A DNA stretch of 64,000 bases from Ischnura elegans (GCF_921293095.1 NC_060247.1:53541111-53605110), one strand, 5' to 3'; shown: positions 35,700 through 47,238, counted from the first letter of the stretch. The notes: generated from the letters alone by a model not told the origin. Numbers and translations: made by a program.

Positions 35700-35965
35700 C
35701 GCCTCAGGGTGGATGCCCCCCCTTCAACCTGATAACAATAGTGTTCATGGAACCACATGAACACTATTGCGATTGTGTACAGTGCCCGGCAGGAGGAGAT
35801 TGACCGCACCTGACGCCCCGCCATGTGAGAGGCATGGAATGTCCTTGAAATACTCCCAGAGTCAAACCCGGATCTTATATATGTGAGACCATTGCCGCAG
35901 GCTGATCGGATGATCAGAACCGATATGACCTCGCTCTTGCCTTTAAATGCTCTTGGTACCACTCA
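35700..35965 (-). mobile_element. Possible tRNA-derived SINE with internal palindrome
   Basis: On the minus strand a box B-like CCGGGTTTGACTC (about 35860-35872) follows a GC-rich segment. The box A expected about 35-50 bp upstream is poorly preserved, so the tRNA origin is uncertain. The body contains a perfect 14-bp inverted repeat CAATAGTGTTCATG / CATGAACACTATTG with a 6-bp loop (35736-35769). Composition contrasts with the AT-rich flank on the left and merges into a CT-rich island on the right. Confidence 0.35.
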
Positions 35966-36960
35966 GGACTCCGTATTACCTCAGTAACTGCCGGTGCTTT
36001 GGTACTTTCCCGGCACTTTCTCATGAACCTAAGTTGAAGGTGCCCACCCCTGAACCAGATGGTTGCGTCGCTCCACAAACCCAATCGCCGTCAAGTGATT
36101 GCTTGCATCATTCGACAGCATTATCGTACGGAAGGGAGGGAGGGAGATCTTTGGCAAAAAAGCGAGTTCCAGATTCGACGTGTACCTGTCGGCATGACGG
36201 GAATTTCTCTCTCGAGGGTCGTCGCTCAGAGGAGCCGAGGGGGTTGGTGACTCTTCGCTTGCGTCTCTCTCCTTCCCTCAGCATCCCTGCTACACGTACC
36301 TCGGCCCTTCCACCATCATCTCCACCTTGAACTGCCTATGCTCTCCACAGCATCCTACCCTCCCCATGCCACGGCCCGAATGAATATCCTCTCCGTGTCC
36401 CCCCAAGGCAGCCAGGTCCACCCCAGGGAGGGTGAGCTACGAGGAACCGGATCGAGAAAAAAACCCCCTGGTATCCGCTCACCCCACCTTCGACGTGTCT
36501 CCCCCCATCCCCTCGGATTTTTTTCTCTCACTCGCTTTCTCTCTCCATCCCCTTTCACCCCACAAGATCCCTCTTTCTCCCTCAACCCACCCCTTTCGTT
36601 TTTTTTTATATATTCCCGTTCGACCTCTTGTCTTTCTGTCTACCCCTTCCTATGAACAACCTCCCTTAAAGCTTCCTCCTCCTCCTCTTTTTCGTCTTCT
36701 TTCTCTCATTCACCTACCCCCAACTATTCTTTCTCACCCTGCTCTTTTATCTTGCTCAAAAAGTAGGTACGTTTTTTCCCCTCTGGGGTGGGCTATTTTT
36801 TTTTTATTCCAGCCCCACGTCCCTCTACCCCCTCGATGTGCTGCTCACCGATGCTCGGTTATTACCGCATCCCGTTTTTTTTACGCCACTTTTTTTTACA
36901 TGGTCATCCAGCGTGTCCGAGAGAGAAAAGGAAGGAGAAAGTTCCCCCTTCTTATCTAAA
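35966..36960. promoter_or_regulatory. CT-rich, partly CpG-rich island
   Basis: About 1 kb strongly biased to C and T on the plus strand from about 36240 on, giving long polypyrimidine tracts. ORFs of 105-175 codons here are Pro/Ser/Phe-rich composition artefacts without motifs. Confidence 0.4.
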
Positions 36961-36964
36961 CTTC

Positions 36965-38075
36965 TCTCGCTGTATAGAAATGTGTCCCTGGGTCTTTTAA
37001 TCCGCCTTTGAATACTCTGGAAATAAATAGTCTAGGAACCATCCTAGATGAGCTACCATCTGAGTGTGCCTGTGATTAGTGCAAATTTGACATCGCTGAA
37101 GCCCGCAAAATACCCAATCAATATCTTTAATAACTAGAATGGTACGGATTTAAACCCTGAGTGCATGAGCATGAGTAACGTAATTTTTTTTCAAAGAACA
37201 AGTCTTTAACGGTTTGGTGTGAGCTAACGCAGCGATCGACGGGATCAGGCGATTGAACATTGGAACGGGTTGTCCTTCATTATATTCCAGTCAAGGCATT
37301 GTCCTCCGAGTGCGGAAGCCCTTTTCAAAGTTTCAGTTTCTGCAAGCGTAAGACGTCGATTTTCGAATCGAAGCCAAGTCTCTAGGTCCCAACTGCGTCG
37401 CGTACACAATGCGTTAAGGGCTTTCCATCGATATATCTTGTTGCTTGGTTATGTGAAAACACCACATTACCAATATTTTTATGTTGAGCAATTTCAGTTT
37501 ATTATGAAATATTTGTTATAGGTTCTCCTCTCTACAGGACCAACTTTTGTAGTAATTTTATTCTTTCATAAAAAATATTTGATATATTTTATTTTAATGA
37601 AATTGAAATGCCTTAATGTTATGTTTTCATATGAATTTAATTCTACATTATTTAAAACTGTCTTTGAAGTACATTGTGGGCATCTTTAAATTTCTATTAA
37701 TTTTTTAAATATTAATTCCTTGAACAATATGTAATATTGTGATATTATCTATTATATGCAATTAAATTCATTTTAATAATTTGTATTAGTTTATATTATT
37801 TTTATTATCATTGTGTTACATTTATTCTTATTATTATATTATTATTTATATTACTATTCTTATTCATTTATATTTATTTTATATTTTTTATATATTCAGA
37901 AATGATCTCGTATTATATATTATATAATAAATATACATAGGATTTAACCAATGGTATGATTTGAATTATCTAATTAGATGATTAATAGCTATGGTATCGT
38001 ATGCAATGAAGTTGCATTTGACAGTTCCACGATGGGTATACTATAGTAATAAATAATATAATGCTAGAAATGGCT
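36965..38075. other. Unassigned, very AT-rich toward the right
   Basis: The part at 37560-37930 is extremely AT-rich with many ATT/TAT repeats. No gene was seen. Confidence 0.5.
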
Positions 38076-38079
38076 GAAT

Positions 38080-38245
38080 TGAAACTCTTTCATTGGAATA
38101 AATTTGATATATTAAATTTATAATCTCAAATTTCATGCCATTGCTTTAGTTATTTTTATATATTTGCTTTTGTAGGAAACGGAAGTTCACAATAGCTAGC
38201 ATCTGTTTGAGCCTATCATCAAAAACATAATAATAAGCATTGTGG
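38080..38245 (+). repeat. Dispersed repeat, copy 1
   Basis: Homologous to 46600-46770. The shared core includes CAAATTTCATG, TTATTT, ATTT-GCTTTTGTAGGAAA, TTCACAATA-CTAGCATCTG and a following CATCA-motif, in the same order. Unknown family, no ORF. Confidence 0.55.
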
Positions 38246-38249
38246 ATAG

Positions 38250-39195
38250 GTTTATATTAGTTTTCCCTCCTTTCTACAGACTATGCAATGCAGAAAGTTC
38301 TATTTCCGAAAGAAAGGGAGAGTTGCGTGCGAACGAAAAATAAAAGAGCACCTGTCGTAGAGAGGAAGGTCAAGTTCTTTGAAAATCATTTGTGAAACGT
38401 CCACTATGTATCAATTATTTCTCATAAGTATTAATGCTACACCATGAAGGATCGGCTATTATTCAATAACCTCGGTTAATATATACCCTTTGGAAATGGT
38501 TAATAAATAGAATTAACAATCTCTCTAGATAAACTAACCCTCTCGTAACAACAGCCAAATTTATCTTGACCTAAGAATTTACTGAGATGAATCATGGTGA
38601 AATTTATTTAGCAAGGTCCACTATGTTTTATCAGACGAAACCCTGGTCTCATTACGTGGAGACACCTTCAGGTAACATAGTGACAAAATAGCTATGTACA
38701 GCTATTGCTATTTTCTTTAATGGAGAAGTTTCCCTTTGTAAATCATTTTTTCAATAGCTGTGCATTGAAACTTGAAAGTACCGAAACGCCTACGGTACGC
38801 TATTTTCAGTGCAATCGTGATTCTTCAGCGATACTTTCCACAAAGGTATTAAGCTTTCTTCATGGCCAATTTATAATCTGTTCGTTGAGATACCTCTTGT
38901 TAGTGATAACATTGTTCCGAGTTTTCTTTTTGCCTTTTTTCTTGGAAAATTCTCTTTTCATTTGCTTTTATTTGAAATTTTTGATAATTCTCTATGTTTA
39001 CTTTATATTGCATTTTATACTTTCATAGTATTTTAATGGAAAACGCCGGAGTCTTTGCGTTCTAAAGTTTTTTCTTCAATATTTTATCAATTCACGTACA
39101 TTTTATGACATCGCATCATAGGGACTGCTGAGTTCCTCAGACATGATTTTTTAGCATAACTTAAAGCTGATTATAAATTTATCTTAGGCACATTC
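38250..39195. other. AT-rich unassigned DNA
   Basis: No supported feature. The 107-codon open frame at 38705-39028 is hydrophobic, AT-driven and lacks motifs. Confidence 0.45.
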
Positions 39196-39199
39196 CCGG

Positions 39200-39440
39200 A
39201 CAGATAAATATTACCACCCAGGAGCCGAAAATGTTTTAAGCCCCGAATTGACGCCGACTGGGCAATACCGCTGAACTACGCCTCCTCCGTAAATAACAAC
39301 AAACACTACGAATGTTGAGCAAGAAATTCTTCCGTGCTGATCAAAAAGAGTTTTGAAGTCAGACCGATGATGACAGTTTGACCTGGGCTGCTTATATTCC
39401 GGATGAGGCGATGGCTCACCTTCATATCTTTTTCCCATCA
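39200..39440 (-). mobile_element. tRNA-like SINE head, weak
   Basis: On the minus strand CGTAGTTCAGCGGTATTG (39263-39280) matches a tRNA D-arm and box A (consensus TRGYNNARNGG) very well, and GGAGGC precedes it as an acceptor-like 5' end. The box B position reads GGCGTCAATTCGG, which is poor. It is therefore a decayed tRNA pseudogene or SINE head, not a functional tRNA. Confidence 0.4.
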
Positions 39441-39489
39441 ATCGGACAAAAAATCAGTCCTGTACGGCATAGAAAATGATTGGTGAAGG

Positions 39490-39625
39490 AAAAAAAAAGA
39501 AATTGGCTTGCTACGTATTATTGACCGAGAACTGGGTTGCTGAATCAAAGGTATTTCCATTTTTCTCTAGCGGAAATGAGATAAGTTCACTATAAAAAAA
39601 GGATCACAAGATTCCTCATTGGTAA
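39490..39625 (+). repeat. Diverged direct repeat, unit 1
   Basis: Matches 39875-40010 in order: GGCTTGCTA/AGCTTGCTA, GACTGGGTTGCT-AATC, an AT-rich stretch, AGCGGAAATGAGAT/AGCGAAAATGAGAT, AAGTTC and GGATCAC/TGATCCG. A local duplication about 390 bp apart. Confidence 0.5.
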
Positions 39626-39874
39626 TTTTTGGATTTCGGCCAAACTAAATGCTTCACTTGGGAGACCGCTTTTACGGGGCTTATTTCTTTTTTTAAAGTG
39701 TGCTAATTTGCATTTAATATTGATTATGCATCGATACTCTTATATTATTGAGAGGAATTTGAGATATTTGAAGGAGGCTTTATAATTTAAAGCACACGGA
39801 GGATGACGTTTTGATCCGCGGCTCTTATGAAGGTAAGGGGATGGCCCCCACTCTCTCCATACCTCTAAAAAAGT

Positions 39875-40010
39875 AGCTTGCTAATGCATTATTTCTCAAG
39901 GACTGGGTTGCTAAATCTATGATTCTCCCAATTTGCTTGAGCGAAAATGAGATGCTGAAGTTCGCTAAGCTATCCTACCACCACAATGATCCGCAAATAA
40001 AAACAAAAAA
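39875..40010 (+). repeat. Diverged direct repeat, unit 2
   Basis: Partner of 39490-39625; the shared blocks are listed there. Confidence 0.5.
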
Positions 40011-40014
40011 TTGA

Positions 40015-41008
40015 CTAATAAATAATAATAGTCAGCGGTGAATGTAATTGGTGAATAATGGGTACGGCAGCTACGATATTTCGCGCTATATTAATTATTT
40101 TTCTCAGAAATGAAACCGGAGAAGTTCATTCATTTTATTTCATCATGCTTTTCGGGGAAGCTAAGAATCTAGGAGCGGAAAAATATCATAGGAAAACATG
40201 GTAATGCCTGCAAAAAAGGTCACCGGCATGGTAAATATCGGAATAAATTTATGTCCCTGTCCCTCCGGCAAGGGACAAAATATTCTTCAATAATACCAGC
40301 TATGAACGATCTATTTGGTATTTGAAAAATCATCTATCAAAGATCTATTTGAAATATTTAACGTTATTCATCTATTAGTTTCGCCAAAATGACTTTTTTA
40401 TTTTTACCTATTCTTCAGAGGGATACGCTCAAGAATAGCTACTATCTGCAAATGAAAAGACGGGTTGAAATTACTTCCCTACTCAACTGCGTGAAGAATT
40501 CTCACTCGCGCGGAGGCTGAAAATTTTCGCCCCGAACACAGTCATAGAAACCACGGGTGAAAATGTCATTCTCCGAGGGCCTCTAAACTCTTCTTGATCA
40601 GCAAGGAAGAAGGAACTCGCACTATGCTCGGACTGTCAGTTGTTGTCTGCAGTGCACGCGTGGCTCAGTGGCATCGCCAAGTCAGCGGCAATTCGAGAAT
40701 TTTCGTGGGAACCCTGATTAGTTTTCAAAATACTCAGAGTGAATACCAGTATGCGTAAGAATTATTTGAACCTATTGTCTTTCATAACGTAATTTAATTA
40801 AGAATTTACACTCCCGCACTGAAAAATCTTACACCTACCTTGAATGGTGCTAAGAATTTTCTGTCAGCATTCTGATACATTTTGATATTACATGGATTTT
40901 CAGCTTGTAAGTGATTTTCATTAAATTTTACTGAGTATACATCTAATTATGAGATAATAATGATCCAATTGAAATTTCATGATAAGGAAAAGACCCTAAC
41001 CATACCCA
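40015..41008. other. Unassigned DNA with a weak tRNA-like segment
   Basis: CGCGTGGCTCAGTGGCATCG near 40658-40677 resembles a tRNA box A, but no box B follows, so no tRNA is called. The rest is unassigned. Confidence 0.35.
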
Positions 41009-41016
41009 TGACCTTG

Positions 41017-41287
41017 CAGTGACGGATATAGAAAACACTCAAAAGGGGGACAAAATAGATATTTTGAGCCACCTATAATTTTATCGTAATGGCAAATGAT
41101 CAAGATATATGCAAATTTTTAAGATATTTTTATTTAAACTGATAAAACGCATACTTATACAAGACAATGATATTTCATGACATAAAATAGTTACAGTTGT
41201 GATTCTGCAATGTTCGGCAATGCGGGGAGCCTCGCAAGGTGAGGGGGGGGGTCGCGCCCTTGTGCCCCCCATATGTATCCGCCACTG
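41017..41287. mobile_element. hAT-type MITE, 271 bp
   Basis: Imperfect terminal inverted repeats CAGTGACGGATATA (left) and CAGTGGCGGATACA (right, other strand). The flanks TGACCTTG (41009-41016) and TGATCTTG (41288-41295) match at 7 of 8, the 8-bp duplication length of hAT transposons. CAGTG-CGGAT ends fit hAT-like TIRs. The interior is AT-rich on the left and G-rich near the right end. No transposase. Confidence 0.7.
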
Positions 41288-41299
41288 TGATCTTGTTTA

Positions 41300-41835
41300 G
41301 TCTTAATTTCAAAAGATCATTTTATTGTTTAAAAATTTCACGTGGTAATATTGCGCCCAAATATCTCGATCTCTTGTTCATTGTGAAATGATCTCGGTGT
41401 TTGTTTACGAAGATTAATAAAAAAGTCATTATGAGAAAAGCATGCCACCTTACTTTTTAAGCTCTATTAAGCGTGGAATTTTGATCCTTTGTACTTTTTA
41501 TGTTAGGAGGTCATATCGTTTCTCCTCTAAAATTACATTGTCTTGGGTGGCGACAGTGATAGCACATTTCAAGCACCTCCAGAGATAGACTTATACGTGC
41601 AAAATTATTTGCTCCTCGTGAGGAGCCAAGAGTTAGGGCCGAGGTGCAGGGTAGCTCAAAGTAGCGATGTCACATTATAATAAGTCAGAAATAGAAATCC
41701 GTGCAAATGTTTCCCTCTTCAAAATATGTAAATAAATCAAAGTATAATTGTGGAAAATATTATGCTTAGGATATCTGTTCACATATAATCTGCTACAACT
41801 CACTGTAAGATATTTTCTAAAGAATGTACGTAATT
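41300..41835. other. Unassigned DNA
   Basis: No gene or complete element was recognised. Confidence 0.45.
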
Positions 41836-41839
41836 ATAT

Positions 41840-43130
41840 GGAAAGCATCTTTGATTCTGTGGAACTTAAAGAAAAACTGGATAATGTTACGTTCCGATTT
41901 ATAAAAATAATTTCTATAGAATAAACATGGACGTCTGCCTTGGCTGTTTCATTATAATCTGTTCCGTATAACAAATTTGGATTTCTTTTATAAATTTTTT
42001 TTTCATACCATTGGGTCATTTTCCGTGGAAAAAAATTCTTTACGACCTTGCTGACTGATTCTCTACTGTGTTCTACAGAACTTAAGTGGCTATGCAAGGA
42101 AAGACGTTCGTCTACAAAATGGCGACTAGTTTCATTCCACACAGAATATATGCACCTATGCAACATTAGTTACACTGGAATTAACGGAGGGAAATGTAAC
42201 AAAATTTAATTTACATTGAAATTATATCATAGGAACTTACACACGCTTTCCTAAGTAAAGTGTGTGCTCTGGATAGGATCTTGACACCGTCTAGAGAAAA
42301 CCTAACATTCTATGCTGTATTTCATAGACTAGTAATTGTTGGCTGTGATAATCGACAAATTTTTGCTGTATTACAATTCATTGAAAAACGAGATATATGG
42401 TTGAAATTGACGCTGAAATACTGCCAACAAAAACTGCATTTCGTTATGCTTAAGAGGCATTCATTGTAGAGTTTTGTAATCTAATGGTAATTTAAGAATA
42501 TCAGGTAATAGATTTTCTTTTGCCTGATATTTATCAAGCTTCAATTCTTGTATCATGGCTCATAAGTAGATAGGTTTTCCTTTCAAGTACCTCACGCTAG
42601 AAGAAGGCACCTCGCAGTAATTCAAGGATTTTCTTATAGTTTCCTCGTCAATACGAATTCTGAGAGGAAAAATGGAAATAATGATAACGATTTCATTACA
42701 ATATGACCATTAAATACTGAACTTTTTATATTTTGGCCCTAAAATAATTTAGATAACCGGTGATGACTTGGAACTTTTTTTTAAATTCTTTTTTATCAAA
42801 TAGCGATTAAAGCTTTTCCAAAACACTGTTGTCGATTTAAGAGTTAAAATTTTAATAACCATTTACCTAAACAATTACGGCTAGTAATTTCTACGGAATA
42901 TTCTGAGGAATTTTGTGAAACTCTATAGAATGATCGAAAGGTTGTTTAACTAGGGTCATGTAATCGCACACCTCAGTGCAGCAGTTTTCACCAATCTGCC
43001 GTGCAATTTCAACGTGTAAAACGGGCATTAGGAATTCTGAAAAATATGACAGAACGTTATAAGAAACTCTGTAGAATTCAGCAGAAAATGTCAAGGAATT
43101 CCGTAGAACTTCTACGGAATGGTCTTCAAG
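41840..43130. mobile_element. Nonautonomous repeat with palindrome arrays, copy B
   Basis: Second copy of the 1.3 kb family at 4905-6185. TTCYRYRGAA-type palindromes cluster at the left (near 41853, 41910, 42021, 42070, 42133) and right (42890, 42923, 43069, 43093-43120). The last one is a double palindrome, GAATTCCGTAGAACTTCTAC followed by GGAAT. The centre around 42600-42775 matches copy A. No transposase ORF. Its true ends are not defined; the two copies are too diverged for base-exact limits by eye. Confidence 0.5.
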
Positions 43131-43139
43131 GGAATGAAC

Positions 43140-45150
43140 AATTACGTGGAGGAAAGGTGTGTAAATAGCTGTGATGAGTCTTATTTTAATTCTTGGTAAT
43201 GTCAATATACAAACTTTTCTATCTTTTTCCCGCAAAAGTAAGTAATGGATATAACCATGGATCATAAATGATTTTTTAAATGCGCTGATCTTGTAGAAAG
43301 TAACTTATTCTCCGATAAAATAATTAACTTCCATGCAAAATTGTCAAATATGAGTAAAATGATAAATTTTAATTCATATTTTTGCGATGTTTGCATCCTT
43401 TGTTATTGTTTTAGATTAATCTGGATCATTTATCTCGACCCGTTCCTCATATGGTCAAGTTGTGATCTTGAATGTCGTCTCTTGTTAGTGAATAAGGTCC
43501 AGGTTAGGTACTTGTACATCTTGTCGGAATATTGGCTATAACTTAGCCATTTCATTTCTAATTCTCAATGGGATGAATTCTCCACTCATTAAAGCGAAGT
43601 GGATAACTTTACTTTTAATAGCATAAAAAATACTCACAGCCCCATCAAATAAGTGTGGTTACAGTTCGTATTTATGGTTGGCATCTTCATTTGAACTACC
43701 AATGATACTAAGGGTTCTCGGTGCATGAATTATCTACGAAACTTCCTATAAATAGCGCTGATCTGCTTTCATCTGCGAACAGCTATATTGCGAGGAAAGT
43801 GGAAAACGCAACGCAGTAATCAGGTGTTCCATTATTACAAGTGGAGTGTAACGATTACGTGGAGGAAAGTTTTGAATAATATTGCAATTATGCCTATTTT
43901 AATTATTTTTTTCTCATCGTCTTTTTCTCGTAACTTCATTCACGAGAAATTATTTTCGTGGTATCTAATGAATTTCAGTGTCATCAATACTGAGTATGAA
44001 GGAAGCGTTTATCCGCGTTCACCCTTTCCTAGTGGTATGATTATCAACCCACTTTCTGTCGGAACTTTGAGGATCTTGATTGATCCACCCGTATCTCAGA
44101 TTGAAAAATATATTTTAAAATTTAATTTTTGTATCTTTCCTTTGATGAATTCCAATGATTGAAATGGTGATTGAAAGGCTCAGTGAGGTGAGATGAAATT
44201 TATGTAAACGTTGATACTTAGCTTCATAATGTGATACACTTTCGAGTTTTTCCGCTCGTAATGTTGATTTCATTTCCAAGTGTAATTATGTTTGCGACGG
44301 ATAGACTCTTGATATACTATCTAGCCGTAATATGGGATAGTCAAATCTGCTCTATAATTTTTGGTAAATTATGAAAAAAGTAACTCACTCTTCACTTTTT
44401 TCTATGCTGTGAGGAAGGACAATGCCTCAATGCAATGACATAACTATCCTACAAAATGTTCCTTTTGATAATTTGTGGAGAACTTGTGTTTAGCTATTCC
44501 CTGTTAAAATTTGATCCTGCAAGTTGCGTGAGATTGTCATGGTAATCTATAATATTTTAAATCCCTTTGGATAAAGATCATTTTACTGGCAAAAAAACTA
44601 TGAACGCAAAATGGAAAAGAACGAATTAGTGTCTTTACATTGATACTAAATGGAAAATGAACGATTATATGCAGCTCATAAATTAAACAACAGATATCTC
44701 CCCAAATTATGTACAGACATAGCAAGTGATGCACAGTACTTCTTACAAATTTCATCACATGTGACTGACAGCTACATTAAAGTTTTTATCTAATTATTTA
44801 CGAGAACACACTAAAATTTATTTCTGTTGGAACATGTCTCAGTGAAAAGATTCAATCGATCAGAATTTCTTAAATTATATACAATTTGATATGAAACTTT
44901 AAGCAAGCATTTTTCAATTATTGATGTCGTTGAGAATTCTTCATAGTTTTCTGAAAATTTCATTCGTAAATAACGATAGTTTAATGTGTATGATACCCCT
45001 CTATTTTAGGTTAAGTTAAAAATTGAAGGTAGGAAAAGTTAAAAAATTAAACCCAACGTGAAATAGCAAAATTCTGAGTTATTGTCTGTGGTCCACATCA
45101 TAAATATGCTCTTCATGATTAATCATCGTTTATCCTTTAAAAGAGAAGTA
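43140..45150. other. AT-rich unassigned DNA
   Basis: ATTACGTGGAGGAAAG occurs at about 43141 and again at about 43855, each followed by loosely similar sequence (TATTTTAATT, then CTTTTTC), which hints at a small old duplication. No gene was seen. Confidence 0.4.
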
Positions 45151-45154
45151 ATAC

Positions 45155-45500
45155 TACGCTATAAAAAGGTTAGCGGGTAGAAGAGAGAAATGGAGAGCTG
45201 CGTCTAACCAATATTAGGATTATAAAACACGGTCTCAGGCGTTACATTGTAGCATTGTTTCATTATAGATTAAATAAAATAACTTTGTTTTATTCCACAC
45301 TTTATTTTAAATAGCACGACCCGGGTTTCAGCATCTAATGCTATCATCACTTGATGAATAGCATAGGTGATGATGATCAGGTGATGATAGCATTAGATGC
45401 TGAAACCCGGGTCGTGCTATTTAAAATAAAGTGTGGAATAAAACAAAGTTATTTTATTTAATCTACAATCTTGGGATTGTTGACTAATGATGATGATTGG
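45155..45500 (+). pseudogene. RTE-like LINE 3' end, copy 2 (truncated, interrupted)
   Basis: A shorter copy of the LINE tail at 8596-9133. It retains only about the last 18 codons (frame: RLAGRREKWRAASNQY-like, 45168-45215), then CAATATTAGGATT (45209-45221), a foldback insertion, CAATCTTGGGATT (45466-45478) and GTTGACTAATGATGATGATT, the 3' end with a GAT-type tail. Ending both copies in ATG/GAT repeats identifies the natural 3' terminus of this LINE. Confidence 0.75.
45222..45465 (-). mobile_element. Foldback element FB-L, 85-bp perfect arms
   Basis: Perfect 85-bp inverted repeats at 45266-45350 and 45381-45465 around a 30-bp spacer, with a unique tail at 45222-45265. The flanks CAATATTAGGATT (45209-45221) and CAATCTTGGGATT (45466-45478) match at 11 of 13 and sit at the same position of the LINE tail as the FB1 duplication. 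Each arm starts with GTGATGA, a 5-bp hairpin AGCAT-TAG-ATGCT, GAAAC and GGGTC (45381-45413 on the plus strand), the order of hammerhead ribozyme boxes with C changed to G at the first base. Arms differ in sequence from FB1-FB6. Identical arms imply youth or recent correction. Confidence 0.85.
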
Positions 45501-45559
45501 CTTTATTGTCCTTGTGTCTTTTTAGCTGAGATTAAGATCGACTGACCGCGATGGAAACG

Positions 45560-46185
45560 CTTTTCAACTCATTAACTTTATTCCATTCCTTGTGCGATTT
45601 GTTTCTCGTCGCGGCCCTCTCGCGCGTCAGCTACCGGTGGGGAAATTCTTGGCGTTCCCACATTGTCCTCAAGTGGATGACGGGAGATGACGTGGACGGC
45701 CATGGACAAAGGGAGTGGGATGTGAGCCTCTCGGGAGTATCCGTCTGACCTTATTCTTCCCCGCGCGTCCCTCTCGCACCTATGCAGCCCCAAACCTTTT
45801 GCACCCATCGTCCACCCCTGGATCTGCCCACCCTTCTCTCCGTCACCTCAGGCCCAGCGCTTCCTCCACCCCTCCTAGCTCGATATAAATGTGACGGACA
45901 CTTCAGCATACAAATGAGCCAGCTTCCACGCTCGGCGAGGGATGAGCGGGAGGGGGAAAAGAAAGGTCCGTCCTTCAGCCTCCCCCCTTTCCAACTCGCG
46001 TCTTTTTCCCTTCCTCAATTCTCCTCTCTTCTTCCTCTTCTTCTCCCTGTCGAACCCATTCCTCTGACACCGTCGTCATCCGCTGCCCCTCCGCGATTCC
46101 TGTATAGTCAACCTGAGGGTTTCAACCCCCCTATCTCTTCTCCATTCATCCCAATTTGTATCAATGTCGCGGGAGTATCTTTAAT
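45560..46185. promoter_or_regulatory. CpG- and CT-rich island
   Basis: About 620 bp of GC-rich, plus-strand CT-biased sequence. ORFs on both strands (76-155 codons) lack domain motifs and are best explained by composition. Confidence 0.4.
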
Positions 46186-46197
46186 AGCAGATGAAGC

Positions 46198-46506
46198 CAT
46201 GGGCGCACCCAGCAAGGGGCAGGGGGGGCGGCAGCTGGCGCCCCCCTAGATGCAAATATCGCAAAAGTCTTTAAGCAAAATCAGTACTGAATTGAAACGA
46301 AAGCATTCAACAAATTTTCTTTAAACCCACTAAAAATGATATGTAATAGTATAAGATATGTAACTAAAATAAAACTATTTTTTCAAGGAAATAATCTCAT
46401 AAACTAATGTCACAACTTGGTTTGCCTCCCCCTAGACCATAGCTTGCCCCCTCCTAGACCATGGCTTGCCCCTCCCCCCCCAGTTAAGATCCTGGGTACG
46501 CCCTTG
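46198..46506. mobile_element. hAT-like MITE, 309 bp
   Basis: Terminal inverted repeats CATGGGCGCACCCAG (left) and CAAGGGCGTACCCAG (right, other strand). The flanks GATGAAGC (46190-46197) and GATGAAAT (46507-46514) match at 6 of 8, consistent with an eroded hAT duplication. G- or C-rich runs lie next to both ends, and near the right end CTAGACCAT-GCTTGCCCC is repeated twice (about 46432-46475). No ORF. Confidence 0.6.
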
Positions 46507-46599
46507 GATGAAATCTCACATCAAATCCCGGGCCGTTAAAATCAAGTGATTTTTTTTGTGGAACAGCGAAGTCATTGCTGCAATTCCCCCAATGCTTTG

Positions 46600-46770
46600 T
46601 TTACGTTTTATAGGAATAGTGTAATAATGTAAAACAATTCTAATTTGAAACAAACTTTCAGTTCAAATTTCATGTCTGTTATTTACGTATTTTTATATCT
46701 TCGCTTTTGTAGGAAATGCAATTTCACAATACCTAGCATCTGCTCGGGCCCTTCATCATATTATTCTTCC
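46600..46770 (+). repeat. Dispersed repeat, copy 2
   Basis: Partner of 38080-38245; the shared blocks are described there. Confidence 0.55.
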
Positions 46771-47238
46771 TTCCAATTTTTATCCGTGTCACGAGAGCAT
46801 CTCGGTCTTTTTTTAAACTCAGATTTCTTCATATTCACATTTGCGACGCCGTCAGTTTCACGCTTCTAGTATCTCCTTCTGTCCTCTTTCAAAGCTACTC
46901 CAGATCTTTGAGGATCTGATACCTTTTAAGCATGAGCCTCGACTTACAAAACTGAGGAGATTGTGAATTTGGAGGACTCTTGGTGAAGGCAATATCTTCT
47001 TTGATGGCGCTGGGCGATTTCATTGCATTATCAAGAGCGGTTCTAATTGATCAAAGCAGTATGATGATGAAAATAAACATGAAAAACATTCTGTCAGTAT
47101 CGTATAATCACAATATGAGTAGTATGGGTATTAATATTAGTAGTTTACTATAGATTCTTGATGTCTTGTGAATTTTTTTCCAACAATTTTTTAATAAAAG
47201 ATACAGTGTCCGGCGTGATGCGGTGGAAATCTTTGATA

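Noticed and set aside
36432..36959. 175-codon ORF
   Set aside because: Polypyrimidine composition gives Pro/Ser/Phe/Leu repeats; no recognisable protein.
40655..40720. tRNA-like CGCGTGGCTCAGTGGCATCG
   Set aside because: Good box A match, but no box B and no cloverleaf; not called as a tRNA or SINE.
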